From: Lactobacillus sp. 0.1XD8-4
GTDB lineage: Bacteria > Bacillota > Bacilli > Lactobacillales > Lactobacillaceae
Assembly: GCF_009663775.1 (NCBI RefSeq)
Contig: NZ_RDBR01000023.1
Coordinates: forward strand, 1-35,429
Length of the DNA stretch: 35,429 nt
Direction: 5' to 3'
The position numbers and the translations under genes are program-made. The notes under the pieces are model-generated. The model saw only the letters and a list, made by a program, of their open reading frames with translations. It did no database searches and had not been told where the DNA came from. Below, piece by piece: positions 23,408-31,199 of the stretch (positions are counted from its first letter, which is position 1; every line of letters starts with the position of its first letter).

Positions 23408-24367
23408 ATGAACCGTAATCTTAAAGCATCCGTATACCAACACGTTAATTTTTCTACTGATTTTCAAAACTTTTTTGACTTTCCCGATTTTCGTGAAATG
23501 CGTCCAATTATTCGGGATGCGATTCATCAAATTGCCAGTGAATCATTTAAGACACCGCAGCTACCAGTTAAAATAGAGCATCAAGCCCTATTAATTGAAC
23601 AGCAACTGGAACGAGAAACACGAAAATATCAACATCAGAATGGCGTTTTTCCTAACCAACAATCAGAATTGCATAACTTAATTCGCTTATATACCAGCCT
23701 TTTACAAGTAATCAGCCGTCGCAAGATAATTGACCAAGAAGTCGAAGACATTATTTATGCCGTTGATCAAACTAGAAAAAGCCTCCAAAAACTTAATAGA
23801 CTTACAGGAACCGGACCATTATTTGAAGAAAAACGCGATTGTGAGCTTATTCCTGGAACATTTTATTATCTAGTCGCACAACAACTAACCAGACCGTACC
23901 TAATTAACCCCCATGGAAAGCTAGTACCAGAAAATGTTTCGCATGAAGGACGGCAATTAGTTATTAAAATGATTACATACTGTTACCGCGATTGGGACGC
24001 CTATCTTACACATCAATATGATGAGCAATATAACATAAAAAATGAACGCGGCTTATCAAGAACAGCATATTACGATAAGTTAGAACAAAATGAACTCAAG
24101 TATGCTGATCACGCGTATGCAGACGTAATTAGCAATTCGTTTGAGGAACTCCAACAACTACTTGTTCCGCAGTATATTGACGCCCTTGATATTATGTCAA
24201 CTAACATCGAAGCAGTATTTGTTGCTTATCCAGATTTGCGCCCACAGTTTAGCCAAATAATTGCTCATTATTTTAAACTAGACCAACATGGTTTTAATCA
24301 TGTTATGGACGCGCCAATCGCAGATATTAAAGCTAAGTATAATTATTATCGGCAAAATTTTAGTTAG
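23408..24367 (+). CDS. Hypothetical protein, 319 residues, in probable nitrate regulon
   Basis: I do not recognise this family. It is soluble, predicted largely helical, rich in Gln, His and Tyr, with no signal peptide or membrane segment and no CxxC metal site. GAGGGAGG (23395-23402) sets the start at ATG 23408 rather than the TTG at 23393. The next gene follows after 9 bp. Its promoter carries the TTCCCTAAT box also found at narG, the cofactor operon and the flavodoxin operon, so coexpression with nitrate respiration is inferred. Candidate roles such as a chaperone or assembly factor are only suggestions from the helical character. Confidence 0.8.
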   Translation: MNRNLKASVYQHVNFSTDFQNFFDFPDFREMRPIIRDAIHQIASESFKTPQLPVKIEHQALLIEQQLERETRKYQHQNGVFPNQQSELHNLIRLYTSLLQVISRRKIIDQEVEDIIYAVDQTRKSLQKLNRLTGTGPLFEEKRDCELIPGTFYYLVAQQLTRPYLINPHGKLVPENVSHEGRQLVIKMITYCYRDWDAYLTHQYDEQYNIKNERGLSRTAYYDKLEQNELKYADHAYADVISNSFEELQQLLVPQYIDALDIMSTNIEAVFVAYPDLRPQFSQIIAHYFKLDQHGFNHVMDAPIADIKAKYNYYRQNFS

Positions 24368-24376
24368 GAGAAGATC

Positions 24377-24808
24377 ATGCATCCGCAGATTACCCCAGAA
24401 ATGAAATTAGGAATGCGCGAATTTGATAATACCATGTTTATGTTAAATATCGCGCCCACGCAAAATAATATTACAGAGTTTTCATTAGAAGGCAATATGG
24501 TGCCAGAACGATTAGATGAACTAGCATGGGCTCTTCCCGCTTATCTTGCGACAGATTTTAACTTGTTTTTTATTTTTGCTCCTAATGTTAATGACCAGTG
24601 GGCAATTAGCTGTTCGCAAGCCCAAATTATCAATGGTAATCAAATCGCCGCAATGAGTGAAACCGTGCCTACGGGGATGGGACTTAATGCTGTTAATGAG
24701 TTGAGTCCAAGTGCAGCAATTGAGCTAATTGCTTATTTAAAAACATTAGAAGTTAATGGTCTTGGATACTTTGATGAACAAATCGGTAAAACAGTCCATA
24801 GTTCATAA
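24377..24808 (+). CDS. Hypothetical protein, 143 residues
   Basis: Unrecognised, soluble, acidic. Residues 60-130 have alternating hydrophobic stretches suggesting an alpha/beta fold (FNLFFIFAPN ... AIELIAYLKTLEVNG). AGGAG lies 6 nt before the ATG, and the gap from the preceding unknown gene is 9 bp, so the two form one operon under the TTCCCTAAT promoter. Transcription probably ends in the structured repeat that begins about 60 bp downstream. Confidence 0.78.
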   Translation: MHPQITPEMKLGMREFDNTMFMLNIAPTQNNITEFSLEGNMVPERLDELAWALPAYLATDFNLFFIFAPNVNDQWAISCSQAQIINGNQIAAMSETVPTGMGLNAVNELSPSAAIELIAYLKTLEVNGLGYFDEQIGKTVHSS

Positions 24809-24860
24809 AAAGGGGTTGTAACATAAGGCTCCTAGCTCGTTGAAAATGCTACAGCGCAGT

Positions 24861-24950
24861 ACACAAAGGGACTCTAGCGTTTGGAAAATCCGAACACTAG
24901 AGTCCTCTTTGTGCTTGCGGGGGTTCAAAAACGAACTAGCAAGCACTCCT
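24861..24950. repeat. Structured terminator-like repeat, copy 2
   Basis: ACACAAAGGGACTCTAG pairs with CTAGAGTCC and CTTTGTG across 24861-24913. A second hairpin GTGCTTGC/GCAAGCAC with an inner GTTC/GAAC (24911-24946) overlaps the end of the first. About 80 bp align with the copy at 17828-17906, including a compensatory G-C to A-T pair in the first stem (17829/17861 against 24871/24903). It lies between converging genes. Confidence 0.75.
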
Positions 24951-24953
24951 TTT

Positions 24954-26855
24954 CTATAGTTTTTCAATTTGCTTACGCAGGCTGTTAATCTTTGTAAGCG
25001 GTAAATCACTATCTTCAATGTAATAAATCAACTCTTGTCGATCGACTTTCCCCTGTTTAATTGCTGTGATTAGATCACTCGACAAAGTTGGATACTCATG
25101 ATTAAACATCGCAGCCACATCAGGAATATTAGTAACCTCTGCACTGGTCCATCCCCGATTCCATGGTCGACGAATATTAGCGGCGATTAATAATAACAAT
25201 TTGATTAGATCTTCATTATGCTTATCGGGCGTAATATTAAGGTTTATCGTATCATTGAGCATTTTGAGAATCCGATTAATTGTATCAGTCATCGAAACTA
25301 AATCGAGATCTTTGTATAAACCTAATTTTATAGCATAAAGGCAGATAAAGACTGCTCCCTGCAGGTTACTACCTGATAATTGGTATTGCGTCTTAAATAA
25401 TTCGCCCAATCGTTCACGCAATTCATACAGGTCAAAGTAATCATCATATTTATAACGCATAAGCTCTGCTTTTTCGGGAAGGTAGTACTGTAACCCTAAT
25501 TGGTGATTGTAAAGCTTGGCTAACCGTCCACAATCAGTAAGCAATGTTGAATAGACAATAAAAATCCCTTCCTCAAATGTTTCCCCAAGACTAATATCAT
25601 CAGCCATTTGATTAAGATCGATTAAATGATAACGCAATTCTTGCTCACCAATCCGATCTTGAACAAATTGTTCAAACTTATCCGCGTTTAAATTCAATTG
25701 CGGATTCTGCGTGTTAATTATTTGGTAAGCATGGCGAACTGGAATGATCCCATAGAGGCTTGCAAATGAAGCAAAATAATCATCAAGCATTAAGTCGGTT
25801 TGCCCATCAAAAATTGTTGGCAATTCTTTGCTAATAGTATTAAACATCAAGTCATTCGGATCAAACGGTTCATTATCAAAGTCATCATTCATAGTATCGC
25901 CCTGCTCCATGAGCGCAAGATAATTGTGGTAATCACTATCATCAATGCCACCATTATCATGAACATATCGCATAAGGCGTTTTAATGCCCGTTCAATATT
26001 TTTTATTTCATTTCGCGATGAACCATGATATAACAGTTCTTCAACATTTGCACTATTAAAGTCAAAAAATGCTTGTAAATGATAAGCCAGCCACTCATTC
26101 AAATAGAACTTAAGATTACTTTCATAGCCCTTTAAAGTTTTACTACTATATTTTGTCTGAATGTCAGTCAGAAAAATATCAAGAAGCTGGTTATTCAATT
26201 TTTGAATTTTAACAATTGCTTGATCAACCTTTTTTGAAGAAGCAAAGTCGTAATTAGTTGCGCTCAATTGATCCAGTTGATCAATAATTTTTTCAAGCTT
26301 GTCACGACTAGCCGGCTGCTTTGCTGGTTCAGCACCTCGAAGGTTGAATGGTTGCGCGTTTTTAATTATTTCTACCGTGTTACTATCATCAATATAATCG
26401 TTACCCTGTCGTTTCATGATCGCTGTTAGTTGTTTTGAAAGGGCAACTTCCTCCGTTATATCAGCTAATGGTTTAGCATAGTCACGACATAGTAAAACTA
26501 GTGAGCCCATTTGAGAGCGATCAATTGTTTTGTTAATTTGCCATGCTTCACTAGCGGCAAGATACTCTTTAAATGCTTTTGTCGAAAGACCAAGATTAGT
26601 CCAGACTGCCCTTAAATTGGTTTCAAATCGTGTTTGAATTTGTTGCTTATTCTTGGCATTAACATTATATAAAACAACTGCCAGTGTCGTTGCATCATTT
26701 AGAAAAACCAGATTCTTTTGATGCTGAATTGTAAAGTAAGTGACATGCCATGAAAAAATAGAATTAGCTCGAGCCATAGCCGTTGTTTCATCATTTTCAG
26801 CTTGCTGATAATTGCTAAATAGGTTTTTGGCTTTTCCTGCTACATTAATGTACAC
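24954..26855 (-). CDS. Large hypothetical protein with N-terminal DUF6933-like domain
   Basis: A 633-residue soluble protein. The first ~170 residues, with FSWHVTYFTIQHQKNLVFLNDATTLAVVLY, resemble the DUF6933 family (recalled by eye). A low-complexity linker near 170-200 is followed by a long helical region and then acidic segments (320-350). The C-terminal half is not recognised. The start is GTG 26855 with GAGG 6 nt upstream, overlapping the preceding 104-residue gene by 11 nt. The two genes form a minus-strand operon between the nitrate cluster and the thiamine operon, with no functional clue. Confidence 0.75.
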   Translation of the reverse strand: MYINVAGKAKNLFSNYQQAENDETTAMARANSIFSWHVTYFTIQHQKNLVFLNDATTLAVVLYNVNAKNKQQIQTRFETNLRAVWTNLGLSTKAFKEYLAASEAWQINKTIDRSQMGSLVLLCRDYAKPLADITEEVALSKQLTAIMKRQGNDYIDDSNTVEIIKNAQPFNLRGAEPAKQPASRDKLEKIIDQLDQLSATNYDFASSKKVDQAIVKIQKLNNQLLDIFLTDIQTKYSSKTLKGYESNLKFYLNEWLAYHLQAFFDFNSANVEELLYHGSSRNEIKNIERALKRLMRYVHDNGGIDDSDYHNYLALMEQGDTMNDDFDNEPFDPNDLMFNTISKELPTIFDGQTDLMLDDYFASFASLYGIIPVRHAYQIINTQNPQLNLNADKFEQFVQDRIGEQELRYHLIDLNQMADDISLGETFEEGIFIVYSTLLTDCGRLAKLYNHQLGLQYYLPEKAELMRYKYDDYFDLYELRERLGELFKTQYQLSGSNLQGAVFICLYAIKLGLYKDLDLVSMTDTINRILKMLNDTINLNITPDKHNEDLIKLLLLIAANIRRPWNRGWTSAEVTNIPDVAAMFNHEYPTLSSDLITAIKQGKVDRQELIYYIEDSDLPLTKINSLRKQIEKL

Positions 26856-27159
26856 TTTTTACCTCATCTTCCCGTACAACCATAACATTACCATCTTCTG
26901 GATTACCATATACGGTATATGAACCCTTGAGTTTTAGCTCCCGATAGTCATTTCCCGCATAATTTCCCTTTATCGTATAACAACCAGACTTTAATTCTCC
27001 AACTGGTTGAAATAATGCCGGAACCGGCTTTTTATCAGTCACGATGATTTCAAACTCGCCGTCAACCCCACCATTACTAAATGACAATTCACGCCCTGTC
27101 GCATCATCAATTATAAGAACTTGCGCTTTGTTGGTTGTCTGTCTTAATTCTTCTTGCAT
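26845..27159 (-). CDS. Hypothetical protein, 104 residues
   Basis: Unrecognised small soluble protein, apparently beta-rich, with Gly- and Asp-containing turns (residues 25-80). AGGAG precedes the ATG by 7 nt. It overlaps the DUF6933-containing gene, so the two products are likely made together. It is transcribed divergently from the thiamine riboswitch. Short repeated-looking elements such as GELKSGCYTIKGNYAG and ELKLKGSYTVYGN suggest two similar beta units. Confidence 0.75.
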   Translation of the reverse strand: MQEELRQTTNKAQVLIIDDATGRELSFSNGGVDGEFEIIVTDKKPVPALFQPVGELKSGCYTIKGNYAGNDYRELKLKGSYTVYGNPEDGNVMVVREDEVKSVH

Positions 27160-27282
27160 TGATATTCTCCTATTTTATATGTTTTAATGTCATTTTACAA
27201 TCATCCCATCATTTTGCCAATTATCTTTATTATTAATTAGGCAATGAATGCGGTATACTATTAATATAAAATAATTATTGCA

Positions 27283-27372
27283 TTAGGGGTGCCCATATTA
27301 CTGGGCTGAGATATGCAGTGATGTATGGACCCTAGAACCTGTAAGTTAATACTTGCGTAGGAAAATGCGTAT
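27283..27372 (+). ncRNA. TPP (THI-box) riboswitch
   Basis: All conserved THI-box parts are present: GGGGTGCCC (27286-27294), CTGAGA (27306-27311), ACCC followed by GAACCTG (27329-27341), and GTTAATAC followed by GCGTAGGAAAATGC (27345-27368). A terminator hairpin follows at 27385-27428, so thiamine pyrophosphate binding should stop transcription of thiM-thiD-thiE. The -10 candidate TATACT is at 27254-27259. Confidence 0.97.
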
Positions 27373-27384
27373 CAGAAGTTTAAT

Positions 27385-27428
27385 TGCTCAAGATAGGCTT
27401 TTTTCACCTACCTTGAGCATTTTATTTT
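27385..27428 (+). terminator. Riboswitch expression-platform terminator
   Basis: TGCTCAAGATAGG (27385-27397) pairs with CCTACCTTGAGCA (27407-27419) with one A-C mismatch, followed by TTTTATTTT. It lies directly before the thiM ribosome site (27429-27434). Confidence 0.88.
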
Positions 27429-27441
27429 AAGGAGTTATTTA

Positions 27442-28254
27442 ATGGTCAAACGTCAAATTAATTGGGCCCTTGTTGATCAACTACGGAATAAAAATCCAAT
27501 CGTTCTTACCCTAGCGAATTTAGTAACAATTGATAAAGTTGCGGATGCAGTAAGTGCGATTGGAGCTTCACCAATTATGTCGATTGAGGTAAATGAAGCA
27601 AGTGAAATGGTTGAATTAGCAGACGCAATTACAATCAATCTTGGAACAATAAGTCAACAACAACTAACACAAATCAAAAAGGTTCTGCATAAGGCAAATT
27701 ATCGTAAACCATTAGTTCTTGATCCAGTTGCAGTTGGCGCAGTTTCCTCACGCTTGAAAATAGCGCAAAATTTACTAAAAGAATTTCACTTTGATGTCAT
27801 CAGAGGAAATGCCAGTGAAATAGCAGCACTCATCGGTGACGTTGATAATAAAAGCCATGGAATTGATGCAGGCGCAGTTACTAACCAAGTACATATTGCT
27901 GAATTATGTGCCCGTTGGTTTCACGCGATCGTAATTTTAACGGGTGAAACCGACATCATTACCGATGGCCAAGTCCTATATAAAAATCCATTTACTGCTG
28001 AAATGCTCACCACAAACGTAGGAAGTGGTGATATACTTTCGAGCCTCGTAGCCGCCTTTCTTGGCACTACTACTAATACCTGGGATGCTTGTATTGTGGC
28101 TACTGTTCTTATGTCGGCCGCTGGTGTTCTTGCTAATCGCTATTCAGCTGGTCTTGGTTCGTGGCAAGTTCAATTTTTTGATCAACTCTCAATTATGGAT
28201 GCTAACTCTTTATTAGATTTTTTAAATGAAAGCGAGGAAGATTACCTTGATTAA
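27442..28254 (+). CDS. thiM: Hydroxyethylthiazole kinase
   Basis: A 270-residue kinase that phosphorylates hydroxyethylthiazole for thiamine salvage. Family features: NPIVLTLANLVTIDKVADA at the N-terminus, DPVAVGA at 94-100, IRGNASEIAAL at 120-130, and the anion-hole segment NVGSGD at 192-197. Asp197 stands where Bacillus subtilis ThiK has its active-site Cys; Asp is the base used in the wider ribokinase fold, so activity is likely. AAGGAG precedes the ATG. First gene after the TPP riboswitch, overlapping thiD by 8 nt. Confidence 0.94.
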   Translation: MVKRQINWALVDQLRNKNPIVLTLANLVTIDKVADAVSAIGASPIMSIEVNEASEMVELADAITINLGTISQQQLTQIKKVLHKANYRKPLVLDPVAVGAVSSRLKIAQNLLKEFHFDVIRGNASEIAALIGDVDNKSHGIDAGAVTNQVHIAELCARWFHAIVILTGETDIITDGQVLYKNPFTAEMLTTNVGSGDILSSLVAAFLGTTTNTWDACIVATVLMSAAGVLANRYSAGLGSWQVQFFDQLSIMDANSLLDFLNESEEDYLD

Positions 28255-29071
28255 TGATTACCCTCAAACCTTAACAATTGCAGGCACTGATAGCGGTGGC
28301 GGTGCTGGGATTCCAGCTGATGTAAAAACAATGCAGATGCGAGGAGTATATGCAGCCATGGTCGTTGTTGCCGTTACTGCGCAAAATACTCTTGGTGTCC
28401 AGGATGCGATGCCAATGCCAGAAAAACTAATTGATGAGCAATTTGCCTCAATTGCAAGCGACCTAAAAATTCGTGCCTGCAAGACCGGGATGCTTGCTGA
28501 CCCCCTAAGAGTTAAGACCGTGGTACGTAACCTTAAAAAATATGACTTTGGCCCGCTTATCGTCGATCCAGTCATGGTCGCTAAAGGTGGTGCTAAATTA
28601 CTAAGTGATGATGCAATCACAATTGTCCGTGATCAACTATTGCCCCTTGCCAGTCTGATTACGCCTAATATTCCCGAAGCATGTGAGTTGACGGGGATAA
28701 CAATTAAGGATAAAAATGATATTAAAAGAGCAGCTAAGAAGCTTCAAGACCATGGTGCCAAAAATGTTTTACTAAAAGGCGGTCATGCCCAAACGGATGA
28801 TCGTGCTGATGATTACGTTCTGTTTGAAGATGGAAATGATTTATGGTTGACAGCGCCACGAATTAAGACTAAAAATACACATGGGACCGGTGATACGATT
28901 TCTGCTTGTATTACCGCCGAAATTGCCAAGGGCCATTCAATGGAGCAAGCAATTATGATTGGTAAAACATACGTAGAAAAGACGATTCAAAAAGGTATTA
29001 ACGTTGGTCATGGTCACAGTCCATTGAATCACTGGGTTAAAGTTGAAGGAGACGATATAAATGGTATTTGA
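28247..29071 (+). CDS. thiD: Hydroxymethylpyrimidine/phosphomethylpyrimidine kinase
   Basis: A 274-residue ribokinase-fold enzyme making HMP pyrophosphate. [20 protein letters not shown] at the N-terminus, KTGML near 80, [10 protein letters not shown] near 106 and THGTGD (Asp216) near the C-terminus fit ThiD. TTG 28247 is chosen: GAGGAAG (28234-28240) is 6 nt upstream, and the start overlaps the thiM stop as TTGATTAA. The ATG at 28226 lies upstream of that ribosome site. The end overlaps thiE by 11 nt. Confidence 0.94.
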   Translation: MINDYPQTLTIAGTDSGGGAGIPADVKTMQMRGVYAAMVVVAVTAQNTLGVQDAMPMPEKLIDEQFASIASDLKIRACKTGMLADPLRVKTVVRNLKKYDFGPLIVDPVMVAKGGAKLLSDDAITIVRDQLLPLASLITPNIPEACELTGITIKDKNDIKRAAKKLQDHGAKNVLLKGGHAQTDDRADDYVLFEDGNDLWLTAPRIKTKNTHGTGDTISACITAEIAKGHSMEQAIMIGKTYVEKTIQKGINVGHGHSPLNHWVKVEGDDINGI

Positions 29072-29708
29072 TCCACAATTATTACAAGTATATCTAGTTG
29101 GCGGTACACAAGATGTTCATAATGATGTAGATGCTTTTCTGGAAAAAGTTGAATTAGCAATGCAAAGCGGCATTACGGCCTTTCAATATCGGGAAAAAGG
29201 TAACTCAAACTTACGACCAAATGAACGGATTGACCTTGGCTTACAATTACGAGAATTGTGTACAAAATATGCTATTCCATTGATTGTTGATGATGATTAT
29301 CGATTAGCACAGCAAATTAATGCTGATGGGGTTCATGTTGGGCAAAACGATACAAAAGTAGATCAAGTCTCAGTTGCTGTTGGTCACCAGATGTTTATTG
29401 GTTATTCATGTAATACCCCTGCTCAAGTTGAACATGCTAACTTAATGGACTTTGTTGATTACGTTGGTTGTGGTCCGGTATTTTCCACCAACTCGAAAGC
29501 TGATGCTGACCCTGCAATTGGCTTAGGTGAACTGAAGCATTTAAATACGTTAAGTCACCACCCGGTTGTTGCAATTGGTGGTATCACTAAGGAAAATATG
29601 CAAGCAGTTCATGACACCGGTGTTGCAGGAGTGGCGGTAATTTCACTAATATTTGATAGTGATGACTTAGTTACGACAATTAAGCAAATGAAGGCCCTTT
29701 ATAAATAA
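29061..29708 (+). CDS. thiE: Thiamine phosphate synthase
   Basis: A 215-residue TIM-barrel enzyme joining HMP-PP and thiazole phosphate to thiamine phosphate. QYREKG (42-47), VDDD (76-79), HVGQND (92-97) and GCGPVFST near 138-145 are the expected substrate-binding segments. AAGGAG precedes the ATG, which lies within the end of thiD. With thiM and thiD it gives salvage of thiazole and pyrimidine; thiC and thiG are not present here. Confidence 0.95.
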   Translation: MVFDPQLLQVYLVGGTQDVHNDVDAFLEKVELAMQSGITAFQYREKGNSNLRPNERIDLGLQLRELCTKYAIPLIVDDDYRLAQQINADGVHVGQNDTKVDQVSVAVGHQMFIGYSCNTPAQVEHANLMDFVDYVGCGPVFSTNSKADADPAIGLGELKHLNTLSHHPVVAIGGITKENMQAVHDTGVAGVAVISLIFDSDDLVTTIKQMKALYK

Positions 29709-29711
29709 GAA

Positions 29712-29763
29712 AATAGCGATTTAAAATGATGGTACCCATCATCTTAAATCGCTATTATTTTTT
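29712..29763. terminator. Bidirectional terminator between thiE and the CLC gene
   Basis: A 21-bp stem with one mismatch (29712-29732 with 29736-29756, TAC loop) is followed by ATTTTTT. It overlaps the stop codon of the converging CLC gene. Confidence 0.88.
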
Positions 29764-31008
29764 GGTTATTTCTTGAAGCCATTTTGAAATTCCAATTGAA
29801 ATAGCTACCCCAATCCCTAAAGGAATAAATGCCGTAAAGTTAAGGTGACAAACTTCAAATAACATAAACAAGGCCATTAGTGGCGCCTGTTGGGAAGCTG
29901 CTAAAAATAAAGTTGCTCCTATTACTGCACACTGCGTTAACGTTACGAGAGGGAAAACCTGAACATAAGGAATGCCGAGAAAAACACCAATAACCGCCCC
30001 AGCTGCAATCGATGGTGTCAAAGTTCCCCCATAGCCCCCGCATTTGATTGTAAACAAAGTAATAATTACCTTAGCAAATAGTCCGAAAAGTAAAGCTAGC
30101 AGGACTTGTTTATCAATCGTGGTCGTATTCATCGCCAACTGCGCTAAGCCCCGTCCATTTCCCATAATTTGCGGGTAAAAAGCAGCAACTATCCCGGTTG
30201 ATAATGAAAGTAGTGGTAATTGCCAAAATAAATATTTATTGGTCACCCGATGAGCAGATGCAATTTTAACGCCGCGCTTAAACCACGTTCCCATAACACC
30301 TAATAAAAGGCCAAGGACAATTGCAAAGGGTACCGTAATTAATGAAAAGTTCCGACTACCAACAATATAATATGGTTCAAACCCTTTTAAGATTGAGCCG
30401 ATCATCGTTGCAATCACTGACATGATAAGACTAACAGAAACTGACCGTGCATTGATACGCCGGTATAGAATCTCTAAGCAAAACACAGTTCCCGTAATTG
30501 GAGCAATATAGACCCCTGCAAATCCTGCACCCGCTGCCGCTGCTACCAGCAATCGCTTATCCTCTGCATCAAGGTGAAACCACCGAAAACGTTCAAGGGT
30601 ACTTCCCCATTTTTGGGCAATTGCTGCACCTGCTTCCCGTGGTGCTAGTTCTCGACCGATAGAATTTCCGGTACCAACAAAAAAGATCTGTGTTACAACG
30701 TGAATCAGCGTTTTATCTAACGGCATTCGTTTACCGTTTAGTGCATTTTTAATGCTAACCGGATGATAACGGCGCTGCAATAAATACCACACAAGAGCTG
30801 CAATTACACCACCGATGAAGACTGAGATAAATCGATGTATCGGGAATATATTGATATTAACAGGCATTTTATTGGTTTCATTAAAGTTCAAAAAATAATG
30901 CTCAGTTATATCAAGAATCGCGCTCAGTACTAATGAACTAAAGCCAACGATAATTCCAAGAGCAACAGTAGCAATTGCTAATGGAATATTTTTTTGTGTC
31001 TCTTCCAT
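29755..31008 (-). CDS. CLC-family chloride/anion channel or exchanger
   Basis: A 417-residue polytopic membrane protein. VGTGNSIGRELAPREAG (111-127) corresponds to the GKxGP filter region of CLC proteins, written here as GRELAP, and CGGYGGTLTPSIAAG near 320-335 to the GxFxP helix N-terminus. The common GSGIP filter motif near the N-terminus is not evident, so the ion specificity (chloride, fluoride or other) is open. AGGAGAGAG precedes the ATG. It is a single-gene unit ending in the shared terminator at 29712-29763. Confidence 0.85.
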   Translation of the reverse strand: MEETQKNIPLAIATVALGIIVGFSSLVLSAILDITEHYFLNFNETNKMPVNINIFPIHRFISVFIGGVIAALVWYLLQRRYHPVSIKNALNGKRMPLDKTLIHVVTQIFFVGTGNSIGRELAPREAGAAIAQKWGSTLERFRWFHLDAEDKRLLVAAAAGAGFAGVYIAPITGTVFCLEILYRRINARSVSVSLIMSVIATMIGSILKGFEPYYIVGSRNFSLITVPFAIVLGLLLGVMGTWFKRGVKIASAHRVTNKYLFWQLPLLSLSTGIVAAFYPQIMGNGRGLAQLAMNTTTIDKQVLLALLFGLFAKVIITLFTIKCGGYGGTLTPSIAAGAVIGVFLGIPYVQVFPLVTLTQCAVIGATLFLAASQQAPLMALFMLFEVCHLNFTAFIPLGIGVAISIGISKWLQEITKK

Positions 31009-31093
31009 TCTCTCTCTCCTACGTAGAAATAAATCATTCCTAGTTTATCATGAATAGTAAGAAAATGATAATTAGTCAAGTTAACTCAATTTA

Positions 31094-31114
31094 AAATATT
31101 ATGTAAACTAAAAA
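31094..31114 (+). repeat. 21-bp direct repeat, copy 2
   Basis: Identical and same orientation to 1988-2008 (starts AAATATTATG, ends AACTAAAAA). It sits between the CLC promoter side and the alpha-glucosidase terminator. No recombinase gene is adjacent here. Confidence 0.6.
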
Positions 31115-31136
31115 GTTCTTGCTTAGTTCTCAATAT

Positions 31137-31183
31137 TAAAAGGCTGTTAATGTTCATAAAGACAAACACTAACAGCCCTTTTA
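31137..31183 (-). terminator. Terminator of the GH31 gene
   Basis: The arms AAAAGGCTGTTA and TAACAGCCCTTTT pair with one bulge, extended by TGTT/AACA. On the minus strand the stem ends in CCTTTTAAT, about 20-60 bp after the alpha-glucosidase stop. Confidence 0.8.
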
Positions 31184-31199
31184 ACTAGAGAGAAATTTT

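Noticed and set aside
28264-28620. 118-residue minus-strand frame inside thiD
   Set aside because: Antisense to a clear ThiD frame; low-complexity Ser/Thr/Ile composition typical of shadows.
1988-31114. The 21-bp repeats as attL and attR of a 29-kb genomic island
   Set aside because: The recombinase lies outside the repeats, there is no tRNA target and no mobilisation or phage gene inside. Kept only as a repeat finding.
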